Numbered from the stretch's first letter, positions 50,985 through 59,398 are shown. The stretch is 64,000 nucleotides of DNA from Clostridium_AT stratigraminis (GCF_045310675.1 NZ_JBJHZZ010000009.1:1-64000); one strand, 5' to 3'. Notes: generated from the letters alone by a model not told the origin. Numbers and translations are program-made.

Positions 50985-52742
50985 ATGAAAAGAGGGGTAA
51001 TTGAGCGAAATTTTAGAAAGTTGAAAAATCAAATAAGCCAAATTGATGAAATAGTAAGGCATACAAAAACAAATTCCCTATGGGAACATGAGGCTTCTGT
51101 AAGAAAAAAACTAAAAGAACTTAGAGAATATGAGAATGAGAATCTAAAGGACTTAAAAGATGTATATGAAGGTTACTTAAAAATATTAGAATTTATTTCA
51201 AAAAAGCTAATTGAAGATTTTAACAAAAGCAATAAAACTGATTTTCACTTTGATGAAATTGTTTATGAACATTATGACAGTTACTTAAAATCAGGTATAA
51301 TGAGTGCCTTAATAACTGAGCACATTCCTGATATAGCTTCCAGGGAATTTGACAAGGTATTTCCTGAAAACCCTAAGAATGAGTATCCTGAAGCTAGAAA
51401 AATGAGCAGAAAATTCTACCTTCATCTAGGTGAAACAAATACAGGTAAAACCTATAATGCAATTCAAAGACTAAAGCAGGCGAATAAGGGAATATACTTA
51501 TCGCCCTTAAGAATATTGGCTCTTGAAAATTATGAAAGGCTTAATAGTGAAGGTATAAAGTGTAATCTAATTACCGGAGAAGAAGAAATAATAGTTGAAG
51601 AAGCTAGACATATCGCATGTACTATTGAAAAACTAAATGTGGAAGAAGAATATGACATAGGAATAGTAGATGAAATTCAGATGATTGATGATGATCAAAG
51701 AGGGCAAGCATGGACAAAGGCGCTTTTAGGCCTTAAGTGCAAAGAAATACATGTATGTGGAGCCATAAATACTAAAAAGCTTTTGATTAACATCCTAGAG
51801 GACTGCGGGGATGATATAGAGATACTTGAATACAAAAGAGAAATACCACTTGAAGTTTTAAGCAAGTCTTTTTCATATAAAGACATTGATATAGGAGATG
51901 CACTTGTTGTTTTTTCAAAGAAAAGAGTGTTGGAATTAGCTTATTATTTCTCAGATATAGGAATAAAGGCGAGTTTAATCTATGGAGATTTACCACCTGA
52001 GGTTAGAAAAAAACAATATGAGCAGTTTTTAAATAAGGAAGCAGCTATATTAATAACTACTGATGCAATTGGTATGGGTGTAAATTTACCCATAAAACGA
52101 ATAATCTTCATGGATATAAAAAAATACGACGGCTATGAGGTAAGATATTTAAAATCTCAAGAAGTAAAACAAATCGCCGGAAGAGCAGGGAGAAAGGGAA
52201 TTTATGAAACAGGCTATGTTGCATCACAGGGTGGCAATTCAGAATTTTTAAAGGAGAGCCTTGAAGTAGAGGACTATCCCATTAGTAGAGCTGTGCTAGG
52301 TCCAAGTGAAGAAATTTTAAAAGTAAGAAATTTACCTCTTAAAGAAAAGCTGGCCCTTTGGGTTACTAGAAAAGAAAAAGTTGGGTTTTATAGGAAAATG
52401 GATATAAATGAATATTTAATAATTTTAGATAATGTAAAAAAATATAAACTTGATGAAAGAACTCAATGGACCATACTAAAAATCCCTTTTGATGTATCCA
52501 ATAATGATATGATGAATTCTTTCTTAAGTTATGTAGATGAGATTTTTATTGCTAATAGAAAAATTATATCTAAACCTGAACTGTTAAAAAAGGAACTCTA
52601 TGATTTGGAATTACAATATCAAAGGGTTAATTTATATTATTCCTTTTCACGTGCCTTTAATCTAGAATTTGATGAACAGTGGGTATTAGATGCAAGAAAA
52701 GATGTAAGTGTTTCTATAAATAATATTTTATTAAAAATATAA
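50985..52742 (+). CDS. Suv3-like DExH-box helicase
   Basis: 585 residues. The SF2 core starts late, at about residue 145: LGETNTGKTYNAI (motif I), YLSPLRILALE (Ia), GIVDEIQMIDDDQRGQAWT (II, DEIQ), LITTDAIGMGVNLPIKRII (V) and QIAGRAGRKGIYETGYV (VI). DEIQ and the motif VI spacing are typical of mitochondrial Suv3 and its bacterial relatives, which unwind RNA in degradation. The C-terminus looks like a short SUV3_C region. The N-terminal 140 residues are helical and unassigned. GAGAGGAAA precedes the ATG; the gene follows recQ by 26 bases and may share its transcript. Role in clostridia unknown. Confidence 0.85.
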   Translation: MKRGVIERNFRKLKNQISQIDEIVRHTKTNSLWEHEASVRKKLKELREYENENLKDLKDVYEGYLKILEFISKKLIEDFNKSNKTDFHFDEIVYEHYDSYLKSGIMSALITEHIPDIASREFDKVFPENPKNEYPEARKMSRKFYLHLGETNTGKTYNAIQRLKQANKGIYLSPLRILALENYERLNSEGIKCNLITGEEEIIVEEARHIACTIEKLNVEEEYDIGIVDEIQMIDDDQRGQAWTKALLGLKCKEIHVCGAINTKKLLINILEDCGDDIEILEYKREIPLEVLSKSFSYKDIDIGDALVVFSKKRVLELAYYFSDIGIKASLIYGDLPPEVRKKQYEQFLNKEAAILITTDAIGMGVNLPIKRIIFMDIKKYDGYEVRYLKSQEVKQIAGRAGRKGIYETGYVASQGGNSEFLKESLEVEDYPISRAVLGPSEEILKVRNLPLKEKLALWVTRKEKVGFYRKMDINEYLIILDNVKKYKLDERTQWTILKIPFDVSNNDMMNSFLSYVDEIFIANRKIISKPELLKKELYDLELQYQRVNLYYSFSRAFNLEFDEQWVLDARKDVSVSINNILLKI

Positions 52743-52747
52743 TAATA

Positions 52748-52798
52748 TAATGGCATCCAGATGTGTTAAATAAGTAATAACTCATATGGATGCCATTA
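52748..52798. other. Hairpin after the Suv3-like gene
   Basis: TAATGGCATCCA / TGGATGCCATTA, 12-bp perfect stem, 27-base loop, no T-run on the plus strand. Could be a weak terminator or mRNA-stabilising end. Confidence 0.55.
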
Positions 52799-52840
52799 AA
52801 AAATTATGCTATAATGATTTGGAAAAAGAGAGGTGTTTAA

Positions 52841-53707
52841 ATGAGTGGAGTAGCTGGAGAGGGATGTGAAATTTTAGTTCCCTTTAATGAAAGAAAACCA
52901 ATAGAGGTTATAGAAAGAAGTATAACTGCAACATATAGAAAACATATTTGGGCTAAGTTTATAAAGGCCATTCAAGAATATAATTTGGTAGAAGAGGGAG
53001 ACAAAATAGCTGTTGCAATTTCAGGAGGAAAGGATAGCCTTTTAATGGCAAAGCTTTTTCAAGAGCTTTATAAGCATAGCAAGGTTAAATTTCAGCTGGA
53101 ATTTATTGTAGCAGACCCTGGATATCATGAAAATATTAAAGAGCTTTTAATTGACAACTGCAAGCATCTAAACATTCCTATAAAGATTTTTAATTCAGGA
53201 ATTTTTGAAATAGTGGATAAGATTGCTAAGGATTATCCATGCTATATGTGTGCTAAAATGAGAAGAGGGGCATTGTATACAAAGGCACAGGAGTTAGGTT
53301 GTAATAAGGTTGCTTTAGGACATCACTATAACGATGTAATAGAAACAACACTATTAAATGTACTATATACGGGTAATTTTAGTACCATGCTTCCTAAGTT
53401 AAAATCGGATAATTTTGAACATATGGAGCTTATAAGACCAATGTATTATATTGAAGAAATGTATATTGAACGTTTTACTCAAAATAGTGGTATTTGGCCA
53501 CTTAATTGTGCTTGTATGGTTGCAGCTAAAAAAATAGGAAATAAACGTTATGAAATAAAAGCTCTTATAAAACAGTTAAAGGAAGACTTTAAAGATGTGG
53601 AAAAATCAATCTTCAGAGCTGCAGAAAATGTGAATTTAAATGCTATACTCGGCTATAAAAAAGATGGACAAAAACATAGTTACCTAGAGTTTTATGATGA
53701 GGAGTAG
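52841..53707 (+). CDS. PP-loop ATPase of the TtcA/TilS group
   Basis: 288 residues, ATG at 52841 behind GAGGTG. PP-loop motif AVAISGGKDSLLMAKL, followed by DYPCYMCAKMRRGALY (CxxC), VALGHHYNDVIETTLLN and, near the C-terminus, NCACM. The enzymes of this group adenylate a tRNA base, then sulfur or lysine is added; the CxxC pairs fit a TtcA-type 2-thiolation enzyme with an Fe-S cluster. It is shorter at the N-terminus than Escherichia coli TtcA and the motif PLNCACMVAA is unusual, so the exact tRNA target is not assigned. Next gene follows after five bases. Confidence 0.82.
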   Translation: MSGVAGEGCEILVPFNERKPIEVIERSITATYRKHIWAKFIKAIQEYNLVEEGDKIAVAISGGKDSLLMAKLFQELYKHSKVKFQLEFIVADPGYHENIKELLIDNCKHLNIPIKIFNSGIFEIVDKIAKDYPCYMCAKMRRGALYTKAQELGCNKVALGHHYNDVIETTLLNVLYTGNFSTMLPKLKSDNFEHMELIRPMYYIEEMYIERFTQNSGIWPLNCACMVAAKKIGNKRYEIKALIKQLKEDFKDVEKSIFRAAENVNLNAILGYKKDGQKHSYLEFYDEE

Positions 53708-53712
53708 ATATT

Positions 53713-53985
53713 TTGATTAAGATTTGGGGCAAGATTATAAAAAATAATAAGATAATTAAGGATGCTGTAGCAACTTCAAATATAGAAGGGGATTACCAAG
53801 AAAAATTAAAGGAGTGCATCATTGAATTATGTGAAAAATTCGATATTCAAAAACCATACTGGCTGCCCACTAATTTGGAAGAATATAACAAAAGGAACAA
53901 AACTACCTTTACTTATCATAATTTTATGGAAGAAATTGATTTTGATAAGTTTGTAATACAAGAGTTAGATATTAAAAATAAATGA
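53713..53985 (+). CDS. Conserved hypothetical protein, 90 residues
   Basis: TTG start at 53713 with GAGGAG at the very end of the upstream gene, ten bases away. Soluble, rich in Lys/Glu/Ile, with the recognisable stretch FDIQKPYWLPTNLEEYNKRN. It looks like a small conserved clostridial protein of unknown role. The tight coupling to the PP-loop ATPase suggests co-expression. Confidence 0.7.
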   Translation: MIKIWGKIIKNNKIIKDAVATSNIEGDYQEKLKECIIELCEKFDIQKPYWLPTNLEEYNKRNKTTFTYHNFMEEIDFDKFVIQELDIKNK

Positions 53986-54018
53986 GATTGTATGCTTATA
54001 TACAATCTCAATTGTTTT
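53984..54018. terminator. Bidirectional terminator between convergent genes
   Basis: GAGATTGTA / TACAATCTC stem with an 8-base loop; tail AATTGTTTTT on plus. It overlaps the stop codons of both flanking genes (53985 plus, 54008 minus). Confidence 0.8.
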
Positions 54019-54523
54019 TAAAACTATTCATGATAAACTTAAGGTCATAAAACATATCCCCAAAGGGACTAGTACAGCCATAATCAATTAATACATTATT
54101 ATCCTTCAACATTCCCCAAGAGCTAACGGAAATCAGATCTTCATAAAACAGGTAATGTTTATCAGCTAGAAAACATAAATCATTAAAGAAAGCTTTATCT
54201 TTAGAGAAATTAAAAACATTAATATATTTATCCTTGAGAGTATTAGTTAACGGCACAGCTCTTTCCATAATCAAAATATTTGGTTTAAAGCAAGCTATAG
54301 GTGATAAATATTTTTTAAGTTTTAGATTCACATGAGTGAAAACGTAAAGCTCTACTTTGTTCTGATATATCCCTTCATTTCCTTTTGCAACCTTAATTAC
54401 ATAATCTTTATCAAGTGCATAAACCTTTCTGCTAATACCTTCTCCAAGAAACAAAAATTTTAAATCAAAATCTGTACTTCTTAAGTTGCACAAGTTTTTA
54501 AAAAATGCCTCTGAAATTGCCAC
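54008..54523 (-). CDS. Small protein-kinase-fold protein, unknown role
   Basis: 171 residues, GTG start at 54523 with AGGTG eight bases upstream. The sequence has parts of a kinase fold: a Gly-rich loop GEGISRKVYALDKDY, Lys in VIKVAKGNE, Glu in VELYVF, a hinge with ILIMERA, and NNVLIDYGCTS as a DFG-like site. The HRD motif is missing and the C-lobe is very short. It may be a pseudokinase or a minimal phosphotransferase of the aminoglycoside-kinase type. Related small proteins occur in clostridia and phages; function unknown. Confidence 0.6.
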   Translation of the reverse strand: MAISEAFFKNLCNLRSTDFDLKFLFLGEGISRKVYALDKDYVIKVAKGNEGIYQNKVELYVFTHVNLKLKKYLSPIACFKPNILIMERAVPLTNTLKDKYINVFNFSKDKAFFNDLCFLADKHYLFYEDLISVSSWGMLKDNNVLIDYGCTSPFGDMFYDLKFIMNSFKNN

Positions 54524-54587
54524 AGTGTATCACCTAAAAATTATTCTACTATTACATATATGTTAAGGTATTTAGAATGCTACTTTT

Positions 54588-55280
54588 TTATTCAAAGGGC
54601 AGAATGCCAATGGCTGTATAAAAATCATAATCTACTGTATGACTTGTGCTTAAGTTATTATCTTTTCTAAATTTAATAACCTTTTCTTTCATAGCTTCCC
54701 CATATTTTCCGTCTAATGCACCTAAGTAATAGCCTTTATCTTTAAGCCTTCTCTGGACTTCATATACGTCGGCGCCAGTATCACCAGGCTCTAGATATCT
54801 AAATTTATTTATGAACATGTCATATGGACCACCATATATGACTACAGGGGTTCCATAGCCAACTCTTTCATATAAATTTTCTACATCTTTATTAAGCATT
54901 CTTATGCAGCCAAGTGACACTGAGCCGCCTATAGATAAAGGCTTATTAGTGCCGTGTATGCCATATCTGCCCCAAGGTACATTAAGTCCCATCCATCTAG
55001 TACCAAAACCGGCACTCCATTTTCCTTTGCTTACAATAGTCCATGTACCGATTGGAGATGGAGTAGATGGTTTTCCACCAGCTATAGTATAAGAGCTTAC
55101 AATTAAATTTTTTTGAGTGTCAATTAAATATAATTTTGTATCTACTAAATCAATTAGAATATTGTATTTCGGCTTATATTCATTAGATTTTATCTGGGTT
55201 TCAGCCTCGATTAATGTAGGAAAGAAGGATAAAATATATAATGAAAAAGAAAAAATTAAGATACATTTTAAGGTTTTAAT
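54588..55280 (-). CDS. L,D-transpeptidase (YkuD) with peptidoglycan-binding domain, apparent ATT start
   Basis: 230 residues if read from an ATT at 55278-55280, eight bases after AAGGAG (55289-55294). The product then starts (M)KTLKCILIFSFSLYILSFF, a good signal peptide. There is no ATG, GTG or TTG in this frame until 54992, inside the catalytic domain, and stop codons bound the frame upstream. The YkuD domain (about 35-150) has IHGTNKPL and SVSLGCIRM with His and Cys of the active site; the C-terminus (about 165-228) is a PG_binding_1 domain (PGDTGADVYEVQRRLKDKGY). It cross-links peptidoglycan 3-3 outside the cell. A frameshift of one A in the early A-run is the alternative explanation for the missing start. 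Confidence 0.85.
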   Translation of the reverse strand: MKTLKCILIFSFSLYILSFFPTLIEAETQIKSNEYKPKYNILIDLVDTKLYLIDTQKNLIVSSYTIAGGKPSTPSPIGTWTIVSKGKWSAGFGTRWMGLNVPWGRYGIHGTNKPLSIGGSVSLGCIRMLNKDVENLYERVGYGTPVVIYGGPYDMFINKFRYLEPGDTGADVYEVQRRLKDKGYYLGALDGKYGEAMKEKVIKFRKDNNLSTSHTVDYDFYTAIGILPFE

Positions 55281-55347
55281 TTTATCAACTCCTTACTATT
55301 ATAAAATACAAAGTTATTATTTACTTTAGAAAATAAAATATTCAAAT

Positions 55348-55403
55348 AAAAAAGTAAGAAGAGTGGTAATATGTTCCTCATACTTTCCTCTTCTTACTTT
55401 TTA
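55348..55403. terminator. Bidirectional terminator
   Basis: Perfect 15-bp stem AAAAAGTAAGAAGAG / CTCTTCTTACTTTTT. On the minus strand it ends the NlpC/P60 gene that stops at 55419. Confidence 0.9.
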
Positions 55404-55418
55404 GTTGATTTTATTAAA

Positions 55419-56552
55419 TTAATTTACGTACTTTACATAATCGCTGTAAACATAACCTTGAATTCCATTTAATTTTATGTTTATCCAATTACCATCTTGT
55501 GATGCGTTCAAAAATTCTGCAAATTGATTTTGTGCTAAGGTTCCGTAAATTGAACTACTAGCGGAAGCAGATGCCCTAATATTAAGTAAGTAAGCATTAT
55601 TAATGGCAACGTATCTGCCGGTTAAATTTGAATTAATTAAATTACCATATATAAATCCTGTCTGACCATTATAGGTTATTTGATACCAGCCATTAGAAAA
55701 GTTCAAAATTTTCACAATTGCATCCTTTGGAATGGTTCCTGCTAAACTTCCGGATGTAGAAGGACTAGTTCTGAAATTCGCCGCATAATTTACATTGACT
55801 ATTTTACCTAAGGAACTAGATGTAGTAATGGAATCATCAACAATATTTATATATCTTCCGGGAATATAACCATTATTAATATCATCCATTGTAACAAAAT
55901 ACCTTTTAGTGCCTTGAATACCTCCAAACACTTGATCCCAAGTTGCCTCATAGGTATATGCTCCACTAATACCATTTAGGGTACCCCATCTATCAAAAAT
56001 CAATACGTGATCACCTGGTCTATCAAGAATATCCATATGCTTTAATTGACTCAAAGAAATTTTTGTAAAATAGTTATCAAATAAGGAATAGGTAGAAAGT
56101 TTATCACCTGCAATATTAAAAACTGATTGAACAAAACCTGAACAATCTATGCCTGAAGTACCTGGAATTAAACCGTAACCTGCAGTTGTATTTACATTAC
56201 CTGTATTGGCTCCCTTATTAACCGCATCTAAGAAATTTGTCCAAGAAGCACCGTATGAACTTGAATCTAAGCTATCATGACCACCCCAATTATAGGGAAT
56301 TCCTCTTGCTTCATCTGCGGCAATTCCATTTAACTGATCTGGCTGAGTTACCATAGAAGAATAGGTAGAACCTATAGAATTATTTTTACTTTTGTCATAA
56401 GTCCATGTGAGGTTTATCATATTCAGTGCTCTTTGTTCTGCTTGACTTCTAGAAATAGAAGTGGCAGTAACAGCACCTGTTTTATAAGAAGGAATTGTAA
56501 CTGCAGTTAAAAACAATAAAGCTATTGATGTTTTATGAGTCCATTTCAACAA
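55419..56552 (-). CDS. Secreted NlpC/P60-like peptidase with two SH3 domains
   Basis: 377 residues, TTG start at 56552 with AGGAG six bases upstream. A signal peptide (1-27) precedes an NlpC/P60-type domain (about 35-235) with the catalytic Cys in TSGIDCSGFVQSVF and His in RPGDHVLIFDRWG. Two SH3b domains follow (about 248-308 and 315-377): VNYAANFRTSPSTSGSLAG, NAYLLNIRASASASSSIYG. It would cut peptide cross-links in peptidoglycan. The N-terminal part (IPYNWGGHDSLDS) belongs to the larger amidase-like NlpC group. It lies downstream of the LysM-SleB gene on the same strand, separated by a long structured region. Confidence 0.88.
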   Translation of the reverse strand: MLKWTHKTSIALLFLTAVTIPSYKTGAVTATSISRSQAEQRALNMINLTWTYDKSKNNSIGSTYSSMVTQPDQLNGIAADEARGIPYNWGGHDSLDSSSYGASWTNFLDAVNKGANTGNVNTTAGYGLIPGTSGIDCSGFVQSVFNIAGDKLSTYSLFDNYFTKISLSQLKHMDILDRPGDHVLIFDRWGTLNGISGAYTYEATWDQVFGGIQGTKRYFVTMDDINNGYIPGRYINIVDDSITTSSSLGKIVNVNYAANFRTSPSTSGSLAGTIPKDAIVKILNFSNGWYQITYNGQTGFIYGNLINSNLTGRYVAINNAYLLNIRASASASSSIYGTLAQNQFAEFLNASQDGNWINIKLNGIQGYVYSDYVKYVN

Positions 56553-56643
56553 TTATCACTCCTAAAATTTTTTTATTAATATAAGTATTCATCGCAGATT
56601 TCTTATATTGAATTTAGCAAAAATATATAAAATATGTGGAATG

Positions 56644-56716
56644 AGGTTAAAAGCCTAAATGGCTTTTAACGGGCAACTTATGAGTGGCAGCGAGTGCTTT
56701 TAAGATGCCCAGTGCC
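56644..56716 (+). repeat. Third copy of the two-hairpin repeat
   Basis: GTTAAAAGCC / GGCTTTTAAC hairpin with loop TAAAT, then GGGCAACTT...TGCCC closing with CAGTGCC. It shares the loop, the CGGG junction, the RTGAG element and the final CAGTGCC with the copies at 10917-11066. Here it is antisense to both flanking genes, whereas in the rnr leader it is sense, so the unit is not tied to one gene orientation. Confidence 0.75.
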
Positions 56717-56743
56717 AAGTTTAAAAAAAACTCCAAAGCCTTA

Positions 56744-56875
56744 GGCTATTCGTTTATTTGAGTGAAAGAATAGCCACAAAGCCTTCGTGTTGTATGTCTG
56801 AATGAAATGAATTTAGTTCAACACTTGGTTTTGTGGCTATTGAGAGCTTAGAACTTCTTTCGAAGCGATGAGCTC
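56744..56875. ncRNA. Candidate structured RNA or composite repeat with alternative pairing
   Basis: GGCTATTC (56744-56751) is complementary to GAATAGCC (56768-56775). The latter is also the arm of a longer hairpin, AATAGCCACAAA...GTGTTG with CAACAC...TTTGTGGCTATT (56769-56792 / 56819-56841). The two pairings exclude each other. A last hairpin with CTTC-TTTC-GAAG follows, and the block ends with GAGCTC (56870-56875). There is no ORF. Together with the repeat just upstream it fills the gap between two minus-strand wall-hydrolase genes. I do not recognise the family. Confidence 0.5.
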
Positions 56876-56947
56876 ATGCATCATATTTTATATATTGTAG
56901 CTATTTTTATATAAATTTTTAACTGTGAAGTTCCTAATATAGTCAGA

Positions 56948-57733
56948 TTAATATGAAAAAACCATTTTATCAACTCTTAATGCTACAGTCTTTGACCAAA
57001 GCCAAGTATTTGTAGTACTATCATCAAAATAGAACTGTGCACCATGAGTAGGATCTGTACCTTTTAATGCATCTAAGGCAGCCTGTCTACTATCAGCTGT
57101 AGCAGGATTATTAATCCATCCATTTAAAACTGGTGTAAATTGATAGTAACCATTTATTTGTTGATAGATTACATCTTTAATAGTATTTGGCCAATCAGCA
57201 CTTTTTACTCTGTTAATTACAACAGCACCAACAGCAACCTTAGCTTCATATGGCTCACCTTGAGCTTCAGCGTTTATAAGTCTAGCTAATAAATCTAAGT
57301 CTGCTTCGGTGTAAGGAATTACACCTGCAGATGCCTGACTTACAGAAGTTGAAGGAGATGAACTTTGTGAAGAGCTTGTACCCGGAATTATTAAAGTCTG
57401 ATTTGGATATATAGCATCAATCCAATAGTTATTTGCAGTTCTTAAAGCAGTTAGAGAAACACCAAATTTTTTCGCTATTAAATATAAGGTATCTCCGCTT
57501 TTTACAGTATACTGCACAGCAGGTACATTTAATACTTGTCCAGGATAAATCATAGAAGAACCTAATTTATTAGTCTGCATAAGCACTGAACTATTAGTAT
57601 TAAATAAATTTCCTATTTTATATAGAGAATCACCAGATACAACTTTATAGCTGGCAGCATGTACCAAATTACCAGATAGAAATGAGATTGATAGAGCAAA
57701 AAGTAAACTTTTTGTTATTTTAGATTTTAGCAT
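56948..57733 (-). CDS. Secreted LysM cell wall hydrolase, SleB domain
   Basis: 261 residues: signal peptide (1-26), two LysM domains (about 28-70 and 73-117, with YKVVSGDSLYKIGNLF and YTVKSGDTLYLIAKKF), a Ser-rich linker, and a SleB/hydrolase_2 domain (about 140-261) with LLARLINAEAQGEPYEAKVAVG, whose Glu is the catalytic acid of this lytic transglycosylase-like fold, and SADWPNTIKDVIYQ. It degrades peptidoglycan. The c-di-AMP riboswitch directly upstream fits the known link of c-di-AMP with wall hydrolases. AGGAGG precedes the ATG at 57733. Confidence 0.95.
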   Translation of the reverse strand: MLKSKITKSLLFALSISFLSGNLVHAASYKVVSGDSLYKIGNLFNTNSSVLMQTNKLGSSMIYPGQVLNVPAVQYTVKSGDTLYLIAKKFGVSLTALRTANNYWIDAIYPNQTLIIPGTSSSQSSSPSTSVSQASAGVIPYTEADLDLLARLINAEAQGEPYEAKVAVGAVVINRVKSADWPNTIKDVIYQQINGYYQFTPVLNGWINNPATADSRQAALDALKGTDPTHGAQFYFDDSTTNTWLWSKTVALRVDKMVFSY

Positions 57734-57747
57734 AATTGCCTCCTTTT

Positions 57748-57849
57748 GCCTCCGAGGTTAGTTGACGGGTTCGGGTAAGAGGTACCCTACTCATTAAATG
57801 AGATTCACCCCAGGATAAATCCCCCGTACTCCTTTTGGAGATTCGGCGT
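57748..57849 (-). promoter_or_regulatory. c-di-AMP riboswitch (ydaO-yuaA class)
   Basis: Read on the minus strand: CGCCGAATCTCC, then ACGGGGGA, CTGGGGTGAAT, an internal stem, TAGGGTACC, CCGAACCCGTCAACTAACC and TCGGAGGC. These are the conserved blocks of the ydaO/yuaA riboswitch. P1 is formed by GCC near the 5' end and GGAGGC near the 3' end, next to the ribosome binding site of the wall hydrolase gene. These riboswitches usually turn genes off when c-di-AMP is high. The family assignment is by sequence blocks and context. Confidence 0.93.
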
Positions 57850-58019
57850 TTTGTATGTGATTATTGTAACAAAAGAAATCTTATATTTCTATGCAATATA
57901 TGTGGAAATGGGGGCAAATGATGGTATGTGTTTAATTCCTAAGTATATTAAGGCTTATTTTAATTTAAACTATATATTATAAAATTAAACTTTTAAAACA
58001 ATTTTAAATATACATAAAG

Positions 58020-58048
58020 TTGCGACAAAAATTAATATATTATATTAT
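58020..58048 (+). promoter_or_regulatory. Candidate promoter of the MFS exporter gene
   Basis: TTGCGA (58020-58025), 17 bases, TATTAT (58043-58048), 37 bases before the start codon. Moderate match in AT-rich sequence. Confidence 0.45.
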
Positions 58049-58084
58049 AAAATAAGGATTAATTTAAGAGGGGATGGCATATGA

Positions 58085-59332
58085 ATGAATTTAATGACGA
58101 AATTTAAAAGACTAGGTAATAATAATTTCCATGCATTAACCCATAAAAACTTTAGATATTATTGGTTTGGACAATGTATCTCCTTAATAGGTACCTGGAT
58201 GCAGAGTATAGGTCAATCTTGGCTGGTTTTTACCATTACAGGTTCACCATTTTTGCTTGGACTTGTTGGAACTATTCAATTCCTGCCTATAACCATATTT
58301 TCTCTTTTTGCAGGAGTAGTTGTAGATAGATTTCCAAAGAAGAAGATATTATTAATAACTCAAAGCATTTCTATGCTCCTTGCTTTAACTCTTTCAATTT
58401 TAGTATTTACACATACAGTAAAATATTCATACATACTTATAATAGCTCTTATTTTGGGATTTACAAATACACTGGATACACCAACAAGACAAACCTTTGT
58501 AGTTGAGGTAGTTGGAAAGGAAGATTTAATGAATGCAATTGCATTAAATTCTGCTGTTTTTAACTTAGCAAGGATTCTTGGACCATCAATTGGTGCATTG
58601 ATCATGTCTCTACTAGGTGCTGGATGGTGTTTCTTGTTAAATGGCCTTAGTTTCATAGCGGTTATTTATGGACTTATTAAAATAAAACCAACCCCTTATG
58701 TAAGAAAAACAAATTCGGAAAGTAAAATATTAAAGGAAATTAAAGATGGGTTATTATACATTTATAAGACTCCAAAGCTAATGAAAACAGTTTTAATTGT
58801 ATTTGTATTGGGAGTTTTTGCTTTTAATTATAATGTACTGCTTCCTGTATTTACAAAAAATGTTCTTCATCAGTCTGAAGGAACCTATGGATTTTTAATG
58901 GCATCATTGGGAATAGGTTCACTTATTGGTGCTGTTACAGTATCTTTAAAAAGTAGGAAGGGTCCTAAACATTCAACTTTGCTGCTAAGCTCAATTATAG
59001 TATCAATAATGTTGATGCTCACTGGATTAAGTAAACTGGAGTACATAGCTGCATTTTCTTTAGCTATAACTGGTGTATTTAATATTTACTTTTCCACAAC
59101 AGCAAATTCTACACTCCAAATAAATGCTAAAGATGAATACAGGGGAAGGGTGATGAGCGTATATGCCTTAGTTTTTGCAGGTTCAACTCCTATAGGTAAT
59201 TTGTTTTCAGGCACAGCTGCAGATAAGCTTGGAGCTTCCTCAGCCTTTGTAGTTAGTGGAATATTAAGCCTTTTATTTATAACAATTTTAGTTATAATAT
59301 TTAATAGAAAACCAAATTCTGAAAAAGCTTAA
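58085..59332 (+). CDS. MFS exporter, EntS/MFS_3 type
   Basis: 415 residues with about twelve membrane segments. The start FRYYWFGQCISLIGTWMQSI, then FAGVVVDRFPKKKILLITQ and ILGFTNTLDTPTRQTFVVE are typical of the MFS_3 (enterobactin-exporter-like) group. Substrate not known; members export siderophores, macrolides and other small molecules. ATG at 58085 is about ten bases from GAGGGGA; a nearby ATG at 58081 is out of frame. Flanked by divergent and convergent genes, so transcribed alone. Confidence 0.9.
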   Translation: MNLMTKFKRLGNNNFHALTHKNFRYYWFGQCISLIGTWMQSIGQSWLVFTITGSPFLLGLVGTIQFLPITIFSLFAGVVVDRFPKKKILLITQSISMLLALTLSILVFTHTVKYSYILIIALILGFTNTLDTPTRQTFVVEVVGKEDLMNAIALNSAVFNLARILGPSIGALIMSLLGAGWCFLLNGLSFIAVIYGLIKIKPTPYVRKTNSESKILKEIKDGLLYIYKTPKLMKTVLIVFVLGVFAFNYNVLLPVFTKNVLHQSEGTYGFLMASLGIGSLIGAVTVSLKSRKGPKHSTLLLSSIIVSIMLMLTGLSKLEYIAAFSLAITGVFNIYFSTTANSTLQINAKDEYRGRVMSVYALVFAGSTPIGNLFSGTAADKLGASSAFVVSGILSLLFITILVIIFNRKPNSEKA

Positions 59333-59398
59333 TTAAAAGAAGTTTCTATTTATCATTGATTTTTATAGCTTTGCAGAAATATTATATATGTGATATGA

